A stretch of 64,000 nt of DNA from Silurus meridionalis (Eukaryota > Chordata > Actinopteri > Siluriformes > Siluridae). Of the stretch, positions 11,088-22,410 are shown one piece after another; position 1 is the stretch's first letter; each line of letters begins with the position of its first letter. Where the stretch lies: positions 25,905,632 through 25,969,631 of the forward strand of contig NC_060885.1 in the NCBI RefSeq assembly GCF_014805685.1, written 5' to 3'. A model generated the notes under the pieces. That model saw only the letters and a list, made by a program, of their open reading frames with translations, made no database searches and was not told the origin of the DNA. Both the position numbers and the translations under genes were made by a program.

Positions 11088-11291
11088 CTAATGAATGTAT
11101 CCAGGCTGAAGATCCACATATAGAACACAAGCAGAGAAAAGATGATGATGATCATCATGAATGTGTCTGTTCTCAGTCATGTTTACATCACTGACTCCCT
11201 CTGTCTCATCCACGTTAACCCCAAACTTCTCACTGCCTTCTGCCTGCTGATTCTTATCTTCGTAAAGAGTGAGAATCAGGACTTTATACAC
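11088..11291 (-). other. Small open frame conserved between family A copies
   Basis: A 67-codon frame (starts MYKVLILTLYEDKNQQ, includes VNVDETEGVSDVNMTENR) that reappears almost unchanged at 32624-32806 in the second copy. There it is 60 codons long, with one His codon fewer and an earlier stop. The 679-1204 relic keeps only a decayed version. I do not recognise the protein. It may be a captured host fragment or mere sequence identity between recent copies. Confidence 0.3.
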
Positions 11292-12129
11292 CAGCGGATT
11301 GAAAAAGACGCGCAGTAACAGGAAATCGGTTGTTCGGCTGAAATCGGCGCGCAGTGAAAAGAAAAATTGGATATTTCACCAAATCAATGGATTAAAACTA
11401 AAGTAACGAGCCGGTTTTAAAAATGTAAGAAGTAAAAAGTATAGATATTTGTGTAAAAATGTAATGAGTAAAAGTAAAAAGTTGTCTGGAAAATAAATAG
11501 TGGAGTAAAGTACTGATACCAGAAAAATCTACTTAAGTACAGTAACGAAGTATTTGTACTCCGTTACTTCCCACCTCTGGATACAGATAATGCTGTACTC
11601 GCTCATCCCTAGTGAATATATTATTCAGCTTGTTTTGTTATTTATTTCAGAAATCTTTGTGATATATTTAGTTTGTGCTGGTCTGACTTTAATAAAATAG
11701 TGTTTAAAAATTACTTTGTGTTTAAGTCAGTTTTGTGTTTGTATAGGACATAACGCATAAGGCCACATCTTAGGCGCCGCCCAAGTGGCAGCCTGTTGCA
11801 GCAGCTCCCGTAAAGTTTGTGCTTTTTTTTATTTATTTTATAGTGTTCCGGCACTTTGTGTTTTTTTTCTTTTTAAGTGTATGCGCGTAAATTTGGAAAC
11901 TGCACAATGGACATAAACAAAGCCACCGAGTTTGCTCTACTTTTCCTGCTTCTTTGGACTTTGTTCACAGTCGCGTCTGGAAACTCTGTTCATAGCCACG
12001 GTCCTATTGTTTACACCAGTGATCAGCTGTTAGCATTCCGCAACATGCCGATGCTACTAGGAGAAAAACCGGATATTCCCCGCTAGCTAAGAAGGAGAAG
12101 ACGGGGAACCGTGCTGGAGCTGTGTCGGA

Positions 12130-12515
12130 ATAAAGGAGGCGTTACAGACCAACTCTCCGTCCATCGTTATGGGAAATGTAAGATCTTTACCCAACAAGAT
12201 GGACGAGCTAGCGGCTCTTACCCGGCATCAGAGAATTCCGGGAGTGTAGCATCATGCTGTTCACGGAGTCATGGCTAACCAAGCTAACACCGGACACGAC
12301 CGTGGCTCTGGATGGATTTGATTTACTGCGCGGACAGAGCGATGGAGAGCGGTAAGAGAAAGGGAGGAGGACTGGCAGTGTTTGTGAATAATAGATGGTG
12401 TAAATCTGGACACATCACTATTAAAGAACAGATCTGCTGTAAGGACATTGAGCTGTTAGCCGCTAGCATGAGGCCGTACTATCTGCCGAGGAATTCTCGC
12501 ATGTTATCGCGATAG
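12130..12515 (+). pseudogene. LINE AP-endonuclease domain, broken
   Basis: Reading across frames gives VMGNVRSLPNKMDELAAL, then LFTESWLTKLTPDTTV, GFDLLRGQS and KGGGLAVFVNNRWCKSG. This is the N-terminal half of the endonuclease of jockey/CR1/L2-type LINEs, including the TESWL block. The stretch from 12312 is open only to 12515, and upstream frame shifts separate the blocks. Confidence 0.75.
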
Positions 12516-13503
12516 CTGCGTATATTCCCCTCTGCTGACGGTGAATCGGCATGCGATGTCCTGCATTCTGTTGTTAACAGACTGTTAACACAGAGCCCAA
12601 ATGCCCTTCTCATTATCTCTGGAGATTTTAATCATGCCCTCCATCCTCCACTCTGCCCACATTCACCCAGTATGTTTCATGCCACACCAGAGACAATAAA
12701 ACACTGGACTTATTTTATGCAAACTCAAAGGAGGCCTATGCTTCATCACCTCTCCCCCCCTTGGGAAGATCGGATCACAACCTGGTTCATCTCCTACCTG
12801 TGTACAAACCCCTTGTATGCAGGCAACCAGCTACCTCCCGCACAGTGACGACATGGTCTGATGAGACCGATGAGGCTCTGAAAGACTGTTTTGAAACAAC
12901 TATGTGGGAGGAATTGTGCAGTCCACATGGGAGGATATTGACAGTCTAACAGATTGTATTACGGACTACATTAACTTCTGTGTGGAGAATACTGTACCCA
13001 CCAGGACTGTACGGTGTTTTCCCAACAACAAACCATGGATAAACCCTGATATAAAGACTCTCCTTAAAGAGAAGAAGAGGGTGTTTAAATCAGGAAACAA
13101 GGAAGAGCTGAAAACTGTCCAGAGAGAACTGAGGAAGAAGATCAGGGAAGGAAAAGCATGCTACAGGAGGAAGATGGAGGATCAGCTGCAGCAGAACAAT
13201 GTCAGCGGTGTATGGAAGGGGCTCAAAACCATCACTGGTCACAAGGAGCCAAGCTCTCAGGCTGTGGGTGACCAGAAGTGGGTGAATGATCTCAATCTAT
13301 TCTTTAACAGATTTGATCAGCTACCCTCCCTGCCCCCATCCAGTCCCCCTGCTGCAATCCCCCCTCTCTGCTTCCACAGCAAGCAGCTCCAGCCCCACCT
13401 CTCTCTGCACTGCTATCAGCTCACAGACAATACACAACACACCTAACTCCCCCCCCTGCCGATTCCCTCCAGTCAACACTCCAGCCAATACACACTGCCC
13501 CAG

Positions 13504-14868
13504 GTGAGAATGGAGCTCAGGAAGATCAAAGCGAGGAAGGCTGCAGGCCCAGACGGCATCAGCTCCAGGCTACTTAAGACCTGTGCTGACCAGCTGTGCG
13601 GCATACTGCTGTACATTTTTGACCTGAGCCTGAAGCTGGGAAAGGTGCCACAGATATGGAAAACATCCTGCGTGGTGCTGTACCAAAGACGCCGCCCAAA
13701 AGACTTCGGAGACTATCGACCAGTAGCGCTGACCTCGCATCTGATGAAAACATTGGAGAGGCTAGTGCTCACTCATCTCCGACCTCTGGTGAGCCCATCA
13801 ATGGATCCACTTCAGTTTGCCTACCAACCTGGCATTGGAGTGGAAGACGCAGTCATCTTCCTCCTAAATCGGGCTATTTCACACCTGGAAAAGGCTGGGA
13901 GCACTGTGAGAGTCATGTTTTTTGACTTCTCTAGTGCTTTCAACACCATCCAACCTGCGCTCCTGAGGGATAAGATGGTGTACATGGGAGTGGACCATCA
14001 TCTGTCTGCCTGGACACTGGACTATCTCACAGACCGACCACAGTATGTGAGGACTCGTGACTGTGAGTCTGACATGATTGTCTGCAATACTGGAGCCCAT
14101 GAAACGGTTCTTGCCCGTTTCTCTTCACCATCTACACTGCAGACTTCATGTTCAGCTCAGAAACCTGTCACTTACAGAAGTTCTCTGATGACTCTGCCAT
14201 CGTCGGTCTGATCACGAATGATGATGACAGAGTACAGAGGACTTATAAAGAACTTTGTGGACTGGTGCCAACGGAGCTGCCTCCAGATAAATGCGGGGAA
14301 AACGAAAGAACTGGTGGTGGATTTCCGTAGGAACAAACAAATTCTATCACCAGTGAACATTCAGGAAAGGACATTGTGAGTGGACTCTTACAAATACCTG
14401 GGTGTTCACCTAAACAACAAACTGGACTGGACAGACAACACTGAGGCAATCTACAAGAAAGGGCAGAGCAGACTCTTTCTGCTGAGGAGACTAAGGTCTT
14501 TTGGAGTACAGGGAGAGCTACTGAAGACCTTTTTTGACTCTGTGGTGGCCTCAGCCATATTCTATGGAGTGGTCTGCTGGGGCAGCATATCTACTGCAGA
14601 CAGGAAGAGACTAGACAAGCTGATCAGGAAGGCCAGCTCTGTCCTGGGGATTCCCCTGGACACTGTACAGGAGGTGGGAGAAAGGAGGATGGTAACAAAA
14701 CTATCATCATTGCTGGAGAACGCCTCCCACCCCCTGTATGAAACCGTTACATCGCTGAGCAGCTCTTTTAGTAACAGACTAATACATCCCAAGTGTCTGA
14801 AGGAGCGATACAGAAGGTCTTTTCTCCCTGCTGCTATTAGACTATACAACCAAAGCTGTTCCCAGTAA
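13504..14868 (+). pseudogene. LINE reverse transcriptase, broken in three frames
   Basis: The first open block (13504-14211) has RKAAGPDGISSRLLK, WKTSCVV, YRPVALTSHLMKTLERLVL, MDPLQFAYQPGIGVEDAV and motif A, FFDFSSAFNTIQP. The catalytic FSDD box (KFSDDSAIVGL) is displaced into another frame at 14148-14330. The C-terminal block at 14380-14868 has DSYKYLGVHLNNKLDWTDN, SRLFLLRRLRSFGVQG and ASAIFYGVVCWG and ends ERYRRSFLPAAIRLYNQS. All expected motifs are present in order, but at least two frame shifts and one in-frame stop prevent translation. Confidence 0.9.
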
Positions 14869-15494
14869 AACCAGTCACCAACATACAACACTGCTATTAC
14901 TTTTTAAGATGTGCAATAACTTTATCTGTGTGAAATATTAAACAAATCAGGTACAATATTATGTGCAATATTACCAGCAATTTACGTGCAATACTACCTC
15001 AAAAACATGACTTAAAAAGCGTACTTTTTTTTTTTTTTCCTATTTGTATTATTACATTGTACTGTATATATACTGGTATTGTAGTATATGTATATTATTT
15101 TTAGATATTTGCATTTATTTTATTTCTTTGTTATTATTATTATTATTATTGTTATTATTATTTATTTTATTTCTGTTTTTATTTTTGTATATTCTTCTTT
15201 TTATATATATTTGCATCTATCTTTATTTCTTTGTCTTGCTGCTGTAACATAGAAATTTCCCCACTGTGGGACGAATAAAGGTTTATCTTATCTTATCTAT
15301 CTTATAAAAGGGCATTGATGGGAACATTAAAGAAGGTTCTTTTAAAAAGTAACTAAAAAGTTACTTTTAACAGTAACGCATTACTTTTTGGTGTAAGTAA
15401 TCAACAAAGTAACTGAGTTACTTTTTGAATGAAGTAATGAGTAACTGTGACTAGTTACTATTTTTTTGTAACTAGCACAACACTATATATATAT

Positions 15495-16273
15495 TAGGGA
15501 TGCAACAATACAGTTAGCCCACCGTTCAATACATACCTCGGTTTTTTAACCACGGTTTTCGGTTTGGTTCAGTTCTGATGGCTTAACACATAAAAGTGTT
15601 TTTTGTTATTCTATGCTTAGGCAATAGGAACAGTAAGAGGTTAAGAAGAAACAAATAAAAACGATTTATTGCAATACTACTAGTGTTTTGTATAATCTAA
15701 AAATTTTTTATTTTAAAATTAACACTGACATCTCACAGCTGCTGGTAGCCCATGTACAAACTGGGGAACACATCAATTCCTAAACATATTTGGCCTCCTC
15801 AACTTCCATGTATTCACTGCGTTTGTCAACTCTTTTGCCAAATGAGCGCTTGTATGACTTTCATACAGGGGACGGGTTTGGAGTCATTTCCCAATCCGAC
15901 ATGTAGTGAACAGTTACAGTGAGGTAACTCACAGTTGCCCGCGAGGTCCAACCATCTGTGGTCAGAGCAAGGCTCTGTGCTTGAGCCAATTTGTACACAA
16001 TACTGTTGCATGTCTTTTCATAGAGGTTAAAGTGTGGAATGATGGTTCAGCGCCCCCTAACTTTAGAGCATAGTGATTGAACATTTACTCGCGGGGAGGA
16101 GTTTCCTCATCTCAGCTCGTAGACTTACAGGCACACACAAACAGTCAATTCGGAGAGAAATAAAAAGCACATAAATTATTTAAACGTAAAACCAAAAACG
16201 CAATTCACAAACGCGTATTGAACCGTGGATGTCGTGCGAGCGGTTCAATATCATATTGAGAATTGTGGCATCC

Positions 16274-16276
<3 letters not shown>
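15495..16276 (-). mobile_element. hAT-like family B, copy 1, inside a TA tract
   Basis: The ends TAGGGATGCAACAATACAG and AATTGTGGCATCCCTA form an inverted pair and are flanked by ATATATAT on both sides, as expected for an 8-bp duplication within (AT)n. The minus strand retains a piece of hAT transposase. A second copy lies at 32908-33731. This copy lacks about 39 bp near 15685 that copy 2 retains. Confidence 0.85.
15861..16007 (-). pseudogene. hAT transposase fragment in family B copy 1
   Basis: The minus strand reads NSIVYKLAQAQSLALTTDGW followed by TSRATVSYLTVTVHYMSDWE before a stop. The TTDGWTSR motif is a hallmark of the catalytic region of hAT/ZBED-type transposases. Only about 48 residues survive, so this is a non-autonomous derivative. 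The same fragment is at 33312-33458. Confidence 0.8.

Positions 16277-16321
<45 letters not shown>
16277..16321. repeat. (AT)n tract
   Basis: An uninterrupted AT array immediately right of hAT-like family B copy 1; it continues the tract into which that element inserted. Confidence 0.95.
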
Positions 16322-16325
<4 letters not shown>

Positions 16326-16727
16326 AACACAAGGATTCAAAGATCTGCTATTTTCTGGGTATGCATTTTTTAGTAGAATAGATTCCTTCCCCAGATATAT
16401 GTAGTTATAAAAAATGTCTTGACTGTGAATGGTTGAGGAGACAGTGTACAGTGTATCCTATAGGCCAATTCTTATCACATTTGGCCAGATCATGTCTTTT
16501 ATATCATTTTGTAATGTGTGTAAAGTGCTTTGAACACTTGTCAGGGATTTTGTAGGTGTATGATTTTCCAAATCTACCAAACAGGTGCAAATGATCAATT
16601 TCATCTGTAGGTTGAAACAGAGTCATGAATAGAAACAGAAACAGCTGTGTAAGCGTTTCAGACTGGGTAAGGAACAGCTAAACCCTTCTACTAAGATGAG
16701 GTTGTGAAAGAGAGTTTTAGGTCCTAC
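16322..16727. other. Intergenic sequence, no gene seen
   Basis: AT-rich sequence between an AT tract and the TGGGCC-rich block. No exon, RNA gene or element end was recognised. Confidence 0.4.
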
Positions 16728-17004
16728 ACCCCAGCCAACATGTCCATGTGGGCCCCACATGGGTTTTATCTGGGTTATATGGGCATCACAGGGACATGGG
16801 GTCAGAGTGGGCACATTGATGGGCTGAATGTGGGCCCCAGCTTAGTCAGGGTTGTGGGCCCCAGTTAGGTTGCCCATTTTGTTTATTCGAGGGCCCTGTA
16901 TGGGCTGCATTTGGGCTATATTTAGCAATATTACTCAATTGATGATAAATTCAATTTATATGTTTTTTGCGTGTTTTATATGATCGAAACAATAATGTTA
17001 TATA

Positions 17005-17040
17005 TTAACAATAACATAACTTCAGTTATGTTATTGTTAA
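17005..17040. repeat. 17-bp palindrome, 2-nt centre
   Basis: TTAACAATAACATAACT, then TC, then the exact reverse complement. It lies inside the TGGGCCC-ended candidate element. Confidence 0.85.
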
Positions 17041-17989
17041 AAATGAATAAAATAAAATCGCTTGTGCAGCTTACAGAGTCTCCTATTGGCTCCTGTGCTC
17101 CCACCTTCTGATTCTGAAGAAACAGTCATCACTCACTACCACAGGAGCACCTGACCTGACCTGGATAACTTGACATCTCTGTCACTGTAAGAAATGTTAT
17201 CTTTTGTTTTAAATTAATCACATTTTACTGTTTGCTTTCATTTAGTGTATACTTTTGGAAGATTTGTGGTAATTAAAGTTACATACATGATATAACGAAG
17301 GTAAGTGTGGAGAGTGAACTGGTTTACCTCAGATATAAACACCTGTGGAAAACTGAACATTCTTAACAATTAGCAAATAACTAGGAAATTGTCTACTAAA
17401 ATGTGGAAATAACGACTTTTCAAACCATTTTCACCCGTGTTTTCTCCATATAGTGTTCTCAGGATAACAGGAGGGTGAAACAGTAAAAGCACTGAGGAGT
17501 AATCTTTCTCTTTCACTGCCTTTATAACATGTGTATATACAATACACAGAGAAAAGCTTGAGGAAACTGTGACAATACTGAAGATTATTTTAATGTGATT
17601 TAGGTGAAATAGGTAGAGGTGATAAAAAAACCCCATTCATATTTATATCATTTCTAAACATTACTAAAAATATGATATGTTATGATTACGTTAAAGATAA
17701 TGTAATTTTGCGCCGTTCATAAAGTCAGTCAGTGAAATTCACCATATTAATGCATTTAACTTTTTGCATGGTATTGTGTAATTTTAACATCATTTACTCA
17801 GATCAGTTAACAGTTTGGGCAAATGGTGGATTAGAAGGTGTTTACAACCTTGTGATTTTTTTGTCTTTTTTTTTTTTGACTGATGAGTCTTATGCTCATG
17901 TAACTTGCATGTATACAAATAATGGATTGTGCCCTGGTTGATACAGTAGCATGCTCTACTTTATATTAATTATTTTGCTTAACAGGTAG

Positions 17990-18138
17990 CCTGAAGCAGA
18001 ACCTTTGCTGAAAACTGTCAGTAAGAAAGAGCTGGAGACTGTGCTTGGTAAATGGTTCACAAATGCAAGAGACAGAGAAGGCAACCGTGCTTTGAGAGCT
18101 CAGTGGGGCCATAATTGGAGGGCAGTACAGCTGGAAGT
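17990..18138 (+). CDS. Exon-like coding stretch of unknown family
   Basis: A possible acceptor GGTAG precedes CCT at 17990, and a strong donor AGT/GTAAGT follows 18138. The 149-nt interval is open in one frame: PEAEPLLKTVSKKELETVLG, then KWFTNARDREGNRALRAQWG and HNWRAVQLEV. The composition is protein-like (charged, aromatic, no low complexity). A further AG followed by a short tail at about 18822 could be a downstream exon. I do not recognise the family. Its position between the TGGGCCC-rich ends suggests it belongs to that element. Confidence 0.4.
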
Positions 18139-19456
18139 GTAAGTCATATAACCTATAGCTAGGGCTGCACAATTAATAATATTTTATCCCAATCACTGTT
18201 TTTGCCTCTGTTTAAATAAAGGAATACTCCACCCTGAGATGAAAGAATATCTTATAAATTACTGATCCTCAAGGCATCCTATACGGTGGCTGAGAAAGCT
18301 CAACACGCTGCAACTGAAGAAAACACATGCAAATAGAAAAAAACACCAGCAAATCAAGAAAACATCAGTTAAACAACACGTGCTACAAATCCTCACAACG
18401 CAACTAAATACAGAAACGTCCTACAAATCCTCACAACACAACCAATTAATTTGCACTGCAAATAGCACAGACCACAAAATAAATGTTCCACCGTGATCCT
18501 AGGTGTGACTTACATCTTTCAGCTGATCAGAATCATTGTTCAATCACTGGCTTTTGGCAATAGCCAAATATTCGTTTAAGAGTCAAGTTCAGACGCAAGG
18601 TTGATATTTTAATTGTTACATTCATAGGTTTTGCATTCCATGACTGGTCCCCGGCATACGTTATTACTGTGCGAGGCAGAGGTGGGAACAATTCACTGAT
18701 GAGATTCTGGGATATGTCAATTATATTGATGCATGTTTTTTATAGATGCTGCTGTGAATGGTAGTATTTTAAAATGTACTAAATTGCCTTTTCTGTTTCC
18801 TCTTTCTTTACTGTTTTGTAGGTGTGCAGCCGAGGAATCTGCATAGACCCACCAGTGAACTATTCTACTTTTGTAATTCTGTTATTCCTGTTTACTTGAA
18901 TTAATTTAAATTTAATGTGATTTACACATTCTGAGTTGAAGTCATTTCTTTTTCACAGTTCAAAAACTCAACCATGTAATTTTAAACATATAGCAGCACA
19001 TAAAATCAACTAATATTAGTTCTTTGTTTGATCAGGCACAGTTTTACATTATAACTGAGGTTTGAAATGTTTTGACAGTGGATTTTCCATAGTAAGATTA
19101 AGTACACATTAAGTTCACCCACAGAAATCAATGATAAAATTAATAAATGGGACCCAATTCTCACCCACTGTGGTCCAATAACAACCCAATAAAGGGGCCA
19201 TTTGTGGGTTGACCCATGATTAAGTCCTGTGGGGCCCATAAGGGGCCCACATGTAGCCCACTTTGGCCCCATTTTTAACACCTATTTGGGAGAAGAGCAC
19301 CTATACAGGCCCCACTTAGAGCCCACCATGGACCCATCAGTCACTCTTCTGGGCTAACACACATGGGGCCCATGTGGAGCCGATGGACAAATTTCTCTGG
19401 GCCCCATTTTGGTTGCCCATGCAGGGCACATGGGGTTTGCCAGACTGAGCACAGCA

Positions 19457-22256
19457 ACAAGACACGAGGTAGTTCTACTGCATCAGCAAGGTCTTTAGCA
19501 GGCAAAATTCTCAAAGTAGACTGAGGTTTCAACGTAGCTATTTAAGCTAATTTGAAGAAACACAAAAAAGAGAAGTGAAACTGTTTGGAGAAGTATGGTC
19601 AGAAGTGGTCTTTATGGAAGAATTGCAGGCAAGAAAAACAAAACTGTAATGTGGAAGTAATGGCTAAGTGACTGACCTCTGCACAAAAACATAAAAATTG
19701 GGAGCAGGAAAAAGGCAGCAGGTGGACTAATGAGCCAAAATCTAAAATAGTTGGCTATAGCAAGAGTTAATTTGTTTGCTGAAGAGCAGTACAACAATGA
19801 GTATCTGTGGGCAACAGTTAGGGATTTTGGCCAGGATTTATGGTGTTCTTAATGCTGAGATATACAGGCAGATTTATCTATCATGAAGTACAATCTGGTA
19901 GGCATCTGATTACCCTAATTTATTCTGCTGCAGACAGAAAAGGATTTGAGGAGAATACAGAAGGTCTGTAGTTAGTTTTCCAATTGATGCTGTTTTTCAA
20001 AAAAGGTAAAGTGTGGTCACACCAAATAATGGTTTGTTTTGGATTCCTCTTATGTTAATTTACTTTCCATTTTTAATTGATAAACTATCAACACTTCTAT
20101 TTTTAAAAGAATTCTTACTTTACAGCATTTTTCACACCTGCCTAAACTTTTAATGTAAATTCCATTGTTTAAACTTTTAGTGACCTGTATAAATCTTGCA
20201 CCCACTAGCTACATTTCAAATTTTATTTTGAAATGAAATAGCATAGACATACTTAAATTTAATTAAATCAGTACATTTAATTAGCAGAAAGAAAGTCTGC
20301 CCAAGACTTCAGGAATTAAACAACATGGTAAGATTATGCACACAGGAAGTGATATGGGGACACAGGAAGCAGCAAATCCATGTAAAAAGACACGAGGTAA
20401 AGTTTTTTTGAGTAAATAATACTTAATGTAAATAATACACAACAAACCTCGCCAACCTTCGGATTAACACAACAAACCCCATCATCCACCAGATAATTCA
20501 ACATAAAATGCGATATCAAAAATGTTAAAGCACAAAAAGCTTTATCCTGGCCTACATAGACACAGACAGCTACAGTGAGTATGTGGTTTGTGAAGGTGTA
20601 GAAATAATGGATAATTTCATATAATCAGGGATATGTGCTAAATAAGTCTTTTTTACCCTTTTTTTGAACGTTGCTTTGCCTCAGCTGTATGCAATATGCA
20701 GACTAGAAATAGAGAACTTTGGGGCACAAATATTTTGCTGCCACAACCATTTTGTGGTCAAACAGAACTGAGGAACCATACCTGAGCCTGACTATACATT
20801 ATACTGGCCAAGAGTTTAAAGAAACAAGGCACTGCAGCTAATATTACCAGGGTAATTTCTCTGAATACCTGAATGAGACTTAATTTAGCTACTGGTCATT
20901 TGTTGTTTTCCTGATATAGTGTAATTTATGTTATGTTCATGTTTTGTTTAAAATGTATGCTTACAAATATAGTTTTATATTATAATTTAAAAATAACAGT
21001 TTATTTCTGTTTAAAAGTTTAGAAATAAACTATCTAATAAAATCACTGAACACACCAATGATTAACTATTTTACACTTAATTAAATGATCATTCTGCAAA
21101 AAGCAGTGGGCATTTGCAAAAACCTAATGTTTATCTTTTCATACTGCAGAAGTAGGAGGCAGGAGGGTTTGCAGTCATTAGGTTGGGATTATGTCAGGCC
21201 ATGATCGAGAGAGTCACTTAGTAGCAGAAGACCACTGCTCATGTTCGGTCTTCTGACCAAAAATTCCAGCATCAGTGTCGTCTGGCAGGACAGTGAAATG
21301 CAAGCAGCTATAAATAAATCCCTGCACCCTGTAGCTGAGTTTGCAGATGAACTGTATAGTGAGAAGTATGGCTGTGTGATCAGTGTCTGATTAAGACCAA
21401 GTCTGTTTAACAGAAGAGACCAGTGCGAGTTCTGAAGCTGAATGCACTCAAGAGTAAAGGGAAAAGTGTAGCTTCTTGCAAAGTCCTATTAACAACTCCC
21501 AAGTCCCTAATTTAACCCTAATCAACTCCATTATCATTGTTCATGTTCATAGACTTGTCTTTTGCCTAATATTTTAATACCGTTTTAAGACCATTCTGTG
21601 CATTCATCGATTAATCATTTGTAAACATTTGAGTCTTATTATAATTTTAAATATATTTTTCAAAATAATTTTATAATTTTGTCTACATTCATTTTGACCA
21701 GATAAAAAAAAAAAAAAACGTATTTATAAATGGAGTGACTTCTTGTGTTTTTGTTCTGTTTATATCGTTTTGTTGATCTGAATGTAGAAAGTGTAATAAA
21801 CATGCTGAAGTAAATTGACTTCTGTGACTTTTACTGTGTAATCTGGTTCAGGATGTGAGGTGTTGCAGCAGGTTTCACAGGACAGTAGTAGGACGGAGGT
21901 AAACAGGTTCTGCAGACGCGCGATGACGCTTTCTGTGAAAACCCTGGAAATATATCTGAATTCAACTGCAGCTCATAGTGAATCCAGGTGTGTTCCAGCT
22001 GTGCGGTGTGTTGGTGTGTATTGAATCCACTTTAGGCAGCCAAGCTGAATGTTCTACGTTTAATGCACAGAGCAGAACTCCTAAGCAGTGTGTGAAAATA
22101 ACTAGGCATTAAAAATAAATGGTAATAAAGTTTAAATATTAAATAAATTAAAATGGTAATAAAGCTCATATTTCTAATACAAATTCATTAAAACAAATTG
22201 TGCATGTACTTTATTACATAGGAAAATGAAAGCAAATCTTTACATTTTACGAACGC
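19457..22256. other. Intergenic sequence, no gene seen
   Basis: Mostly AT-rich. The N-terminal exon of the cacul1-like gene was expected in this direction but no convincing candidate with a start codon and donor was found. No repeat family could be bounded. Confidence 0.4.
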
Positions 22257-22410
22257 ACCATCAACCAGTTTCACCCAGTTTCCTCAAACGGCCGGGAATG
22301 GAATGCACTGAAGGCTTCTGAAGGAGGTTGTTTGCGATATTGCTGAGAACCTGCTGAATCTGTGCCTTCATGTCCTCCAGTGTGTGAGGCTTTGTCTTAT
22401 ACACCTTCTA
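22257..22410 (-). pseudogene. Transposase-like C-terminal remnant
   Basis: The minus strand reads KVYKTKPHTLEDMKAQIQQV, then LSNIANNLLQKPSVHSIPGR and a stop shortly after. The style (a helical stretch with LEDMK and IQQVLSNIANNLL, ending in a basic tail) matches C-termini of transposases found repeatedly in animal genomes. No upstream domain remains, so the assignment is tentative. It could also be the last exon of an unrecognised gene. Confidence 0.3.

Larger units (their letters stand above)
9990..11579. mobile_element. hAT-like family A, copy 1, perfect 8-bp TSD
   Basis: The element begins CAGAGGTGGCAAAAGTACAC and ends CGTTACTTCCCACCTCTG. It is flanked by GATACAGA at 9982-9989 and 11580-11587. 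Inside, from the left, are ACTTAAGTA-rich subterminal sequence, a (GATA)n tract, a LINE 3' tail, a (TA)n tract, a conserved block with a small open frame on the minus strand and a second (TA)n tract. No transposase is visible, so it is non-autonomous. An inverted copy with its own duplication is at 32336-34779. Confidence 0.9.
3967..11611. mobile_element. hAT-like element with perfect 8-bp TSD, host of DIRS
   Basis: The ends TAGAGATGAGC (3967) and GCTCATCCCTA (ending 11611) form an inverted pair. They are flanked by the identical octamer GTGAATAT at 3959-3966 and 11612-11619, the signature of hAT integration. Its own sequence includes the ACTCGG/CGAGTA-rich stretch at 3980-4060 and its mirror near 11595. 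The interior is filled by a DIRS retrotransposon, a CA repeat, a perfect hairpin and another hAT-like element. Confidence 0.8.
11850..15300 (+). mobile_element. Jockey/L2/Rex-like LINE, nearly full length, decayed
   Basis: Endonuclease and reverse transcriptase blocks follow in the right order for a non-LTR retrotransposon. The 3' end has AATAAAGG followed by TTATCTTATCTTATC, a short tandem tail typical of L2-like elements. Frame breaks occur in both domains. It lies between remnants of the outer hAT-like element, so it inserted into that element. The clade assignment is from sequence style only. Confidence 0.85.
3316..15485. mobile_element. Outermost hAT-like element, heavily interrupted
   Basis: The left end CAGTGTTGGGCAGTAACG and the right end GTAACTAGCACAACACTA are inverted relatives of each other. 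Both are followed inward by TTACTTTT/AAAAGTAAC-rich subterminal sequence, a layout common in fish hAT elements. Its own sequence is seen at about 3316-3966, 11620-11850 and 15305-15485; the rest is later insertions. No transposase was recognised in these remnants. The right side runs straight into a TA tract, so the target duplication cannot be read. Confidence 0.6.
16728..19456. mobile_element. Candidate element with TGGGCCC-rich inverted ends
   Basis: The left block (16728-16920) repeats TGGGCCCCA/TGGGC many times. The right block (19143-19456) repeats the reverse complement (GGGGCCCA, GCCCA). Such subterminal motif clusters in inverted orientation suggest a DNA transposon whose ends are bound by its own protein. 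Between them lie a palindrome and an exon-like coding stretch with good splice signals. Exact ends and target duplication could not be fixed, and no known transposase motif was recognised. Two unrelated GC-rich blocks remain possible. Confidence 0.45.
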
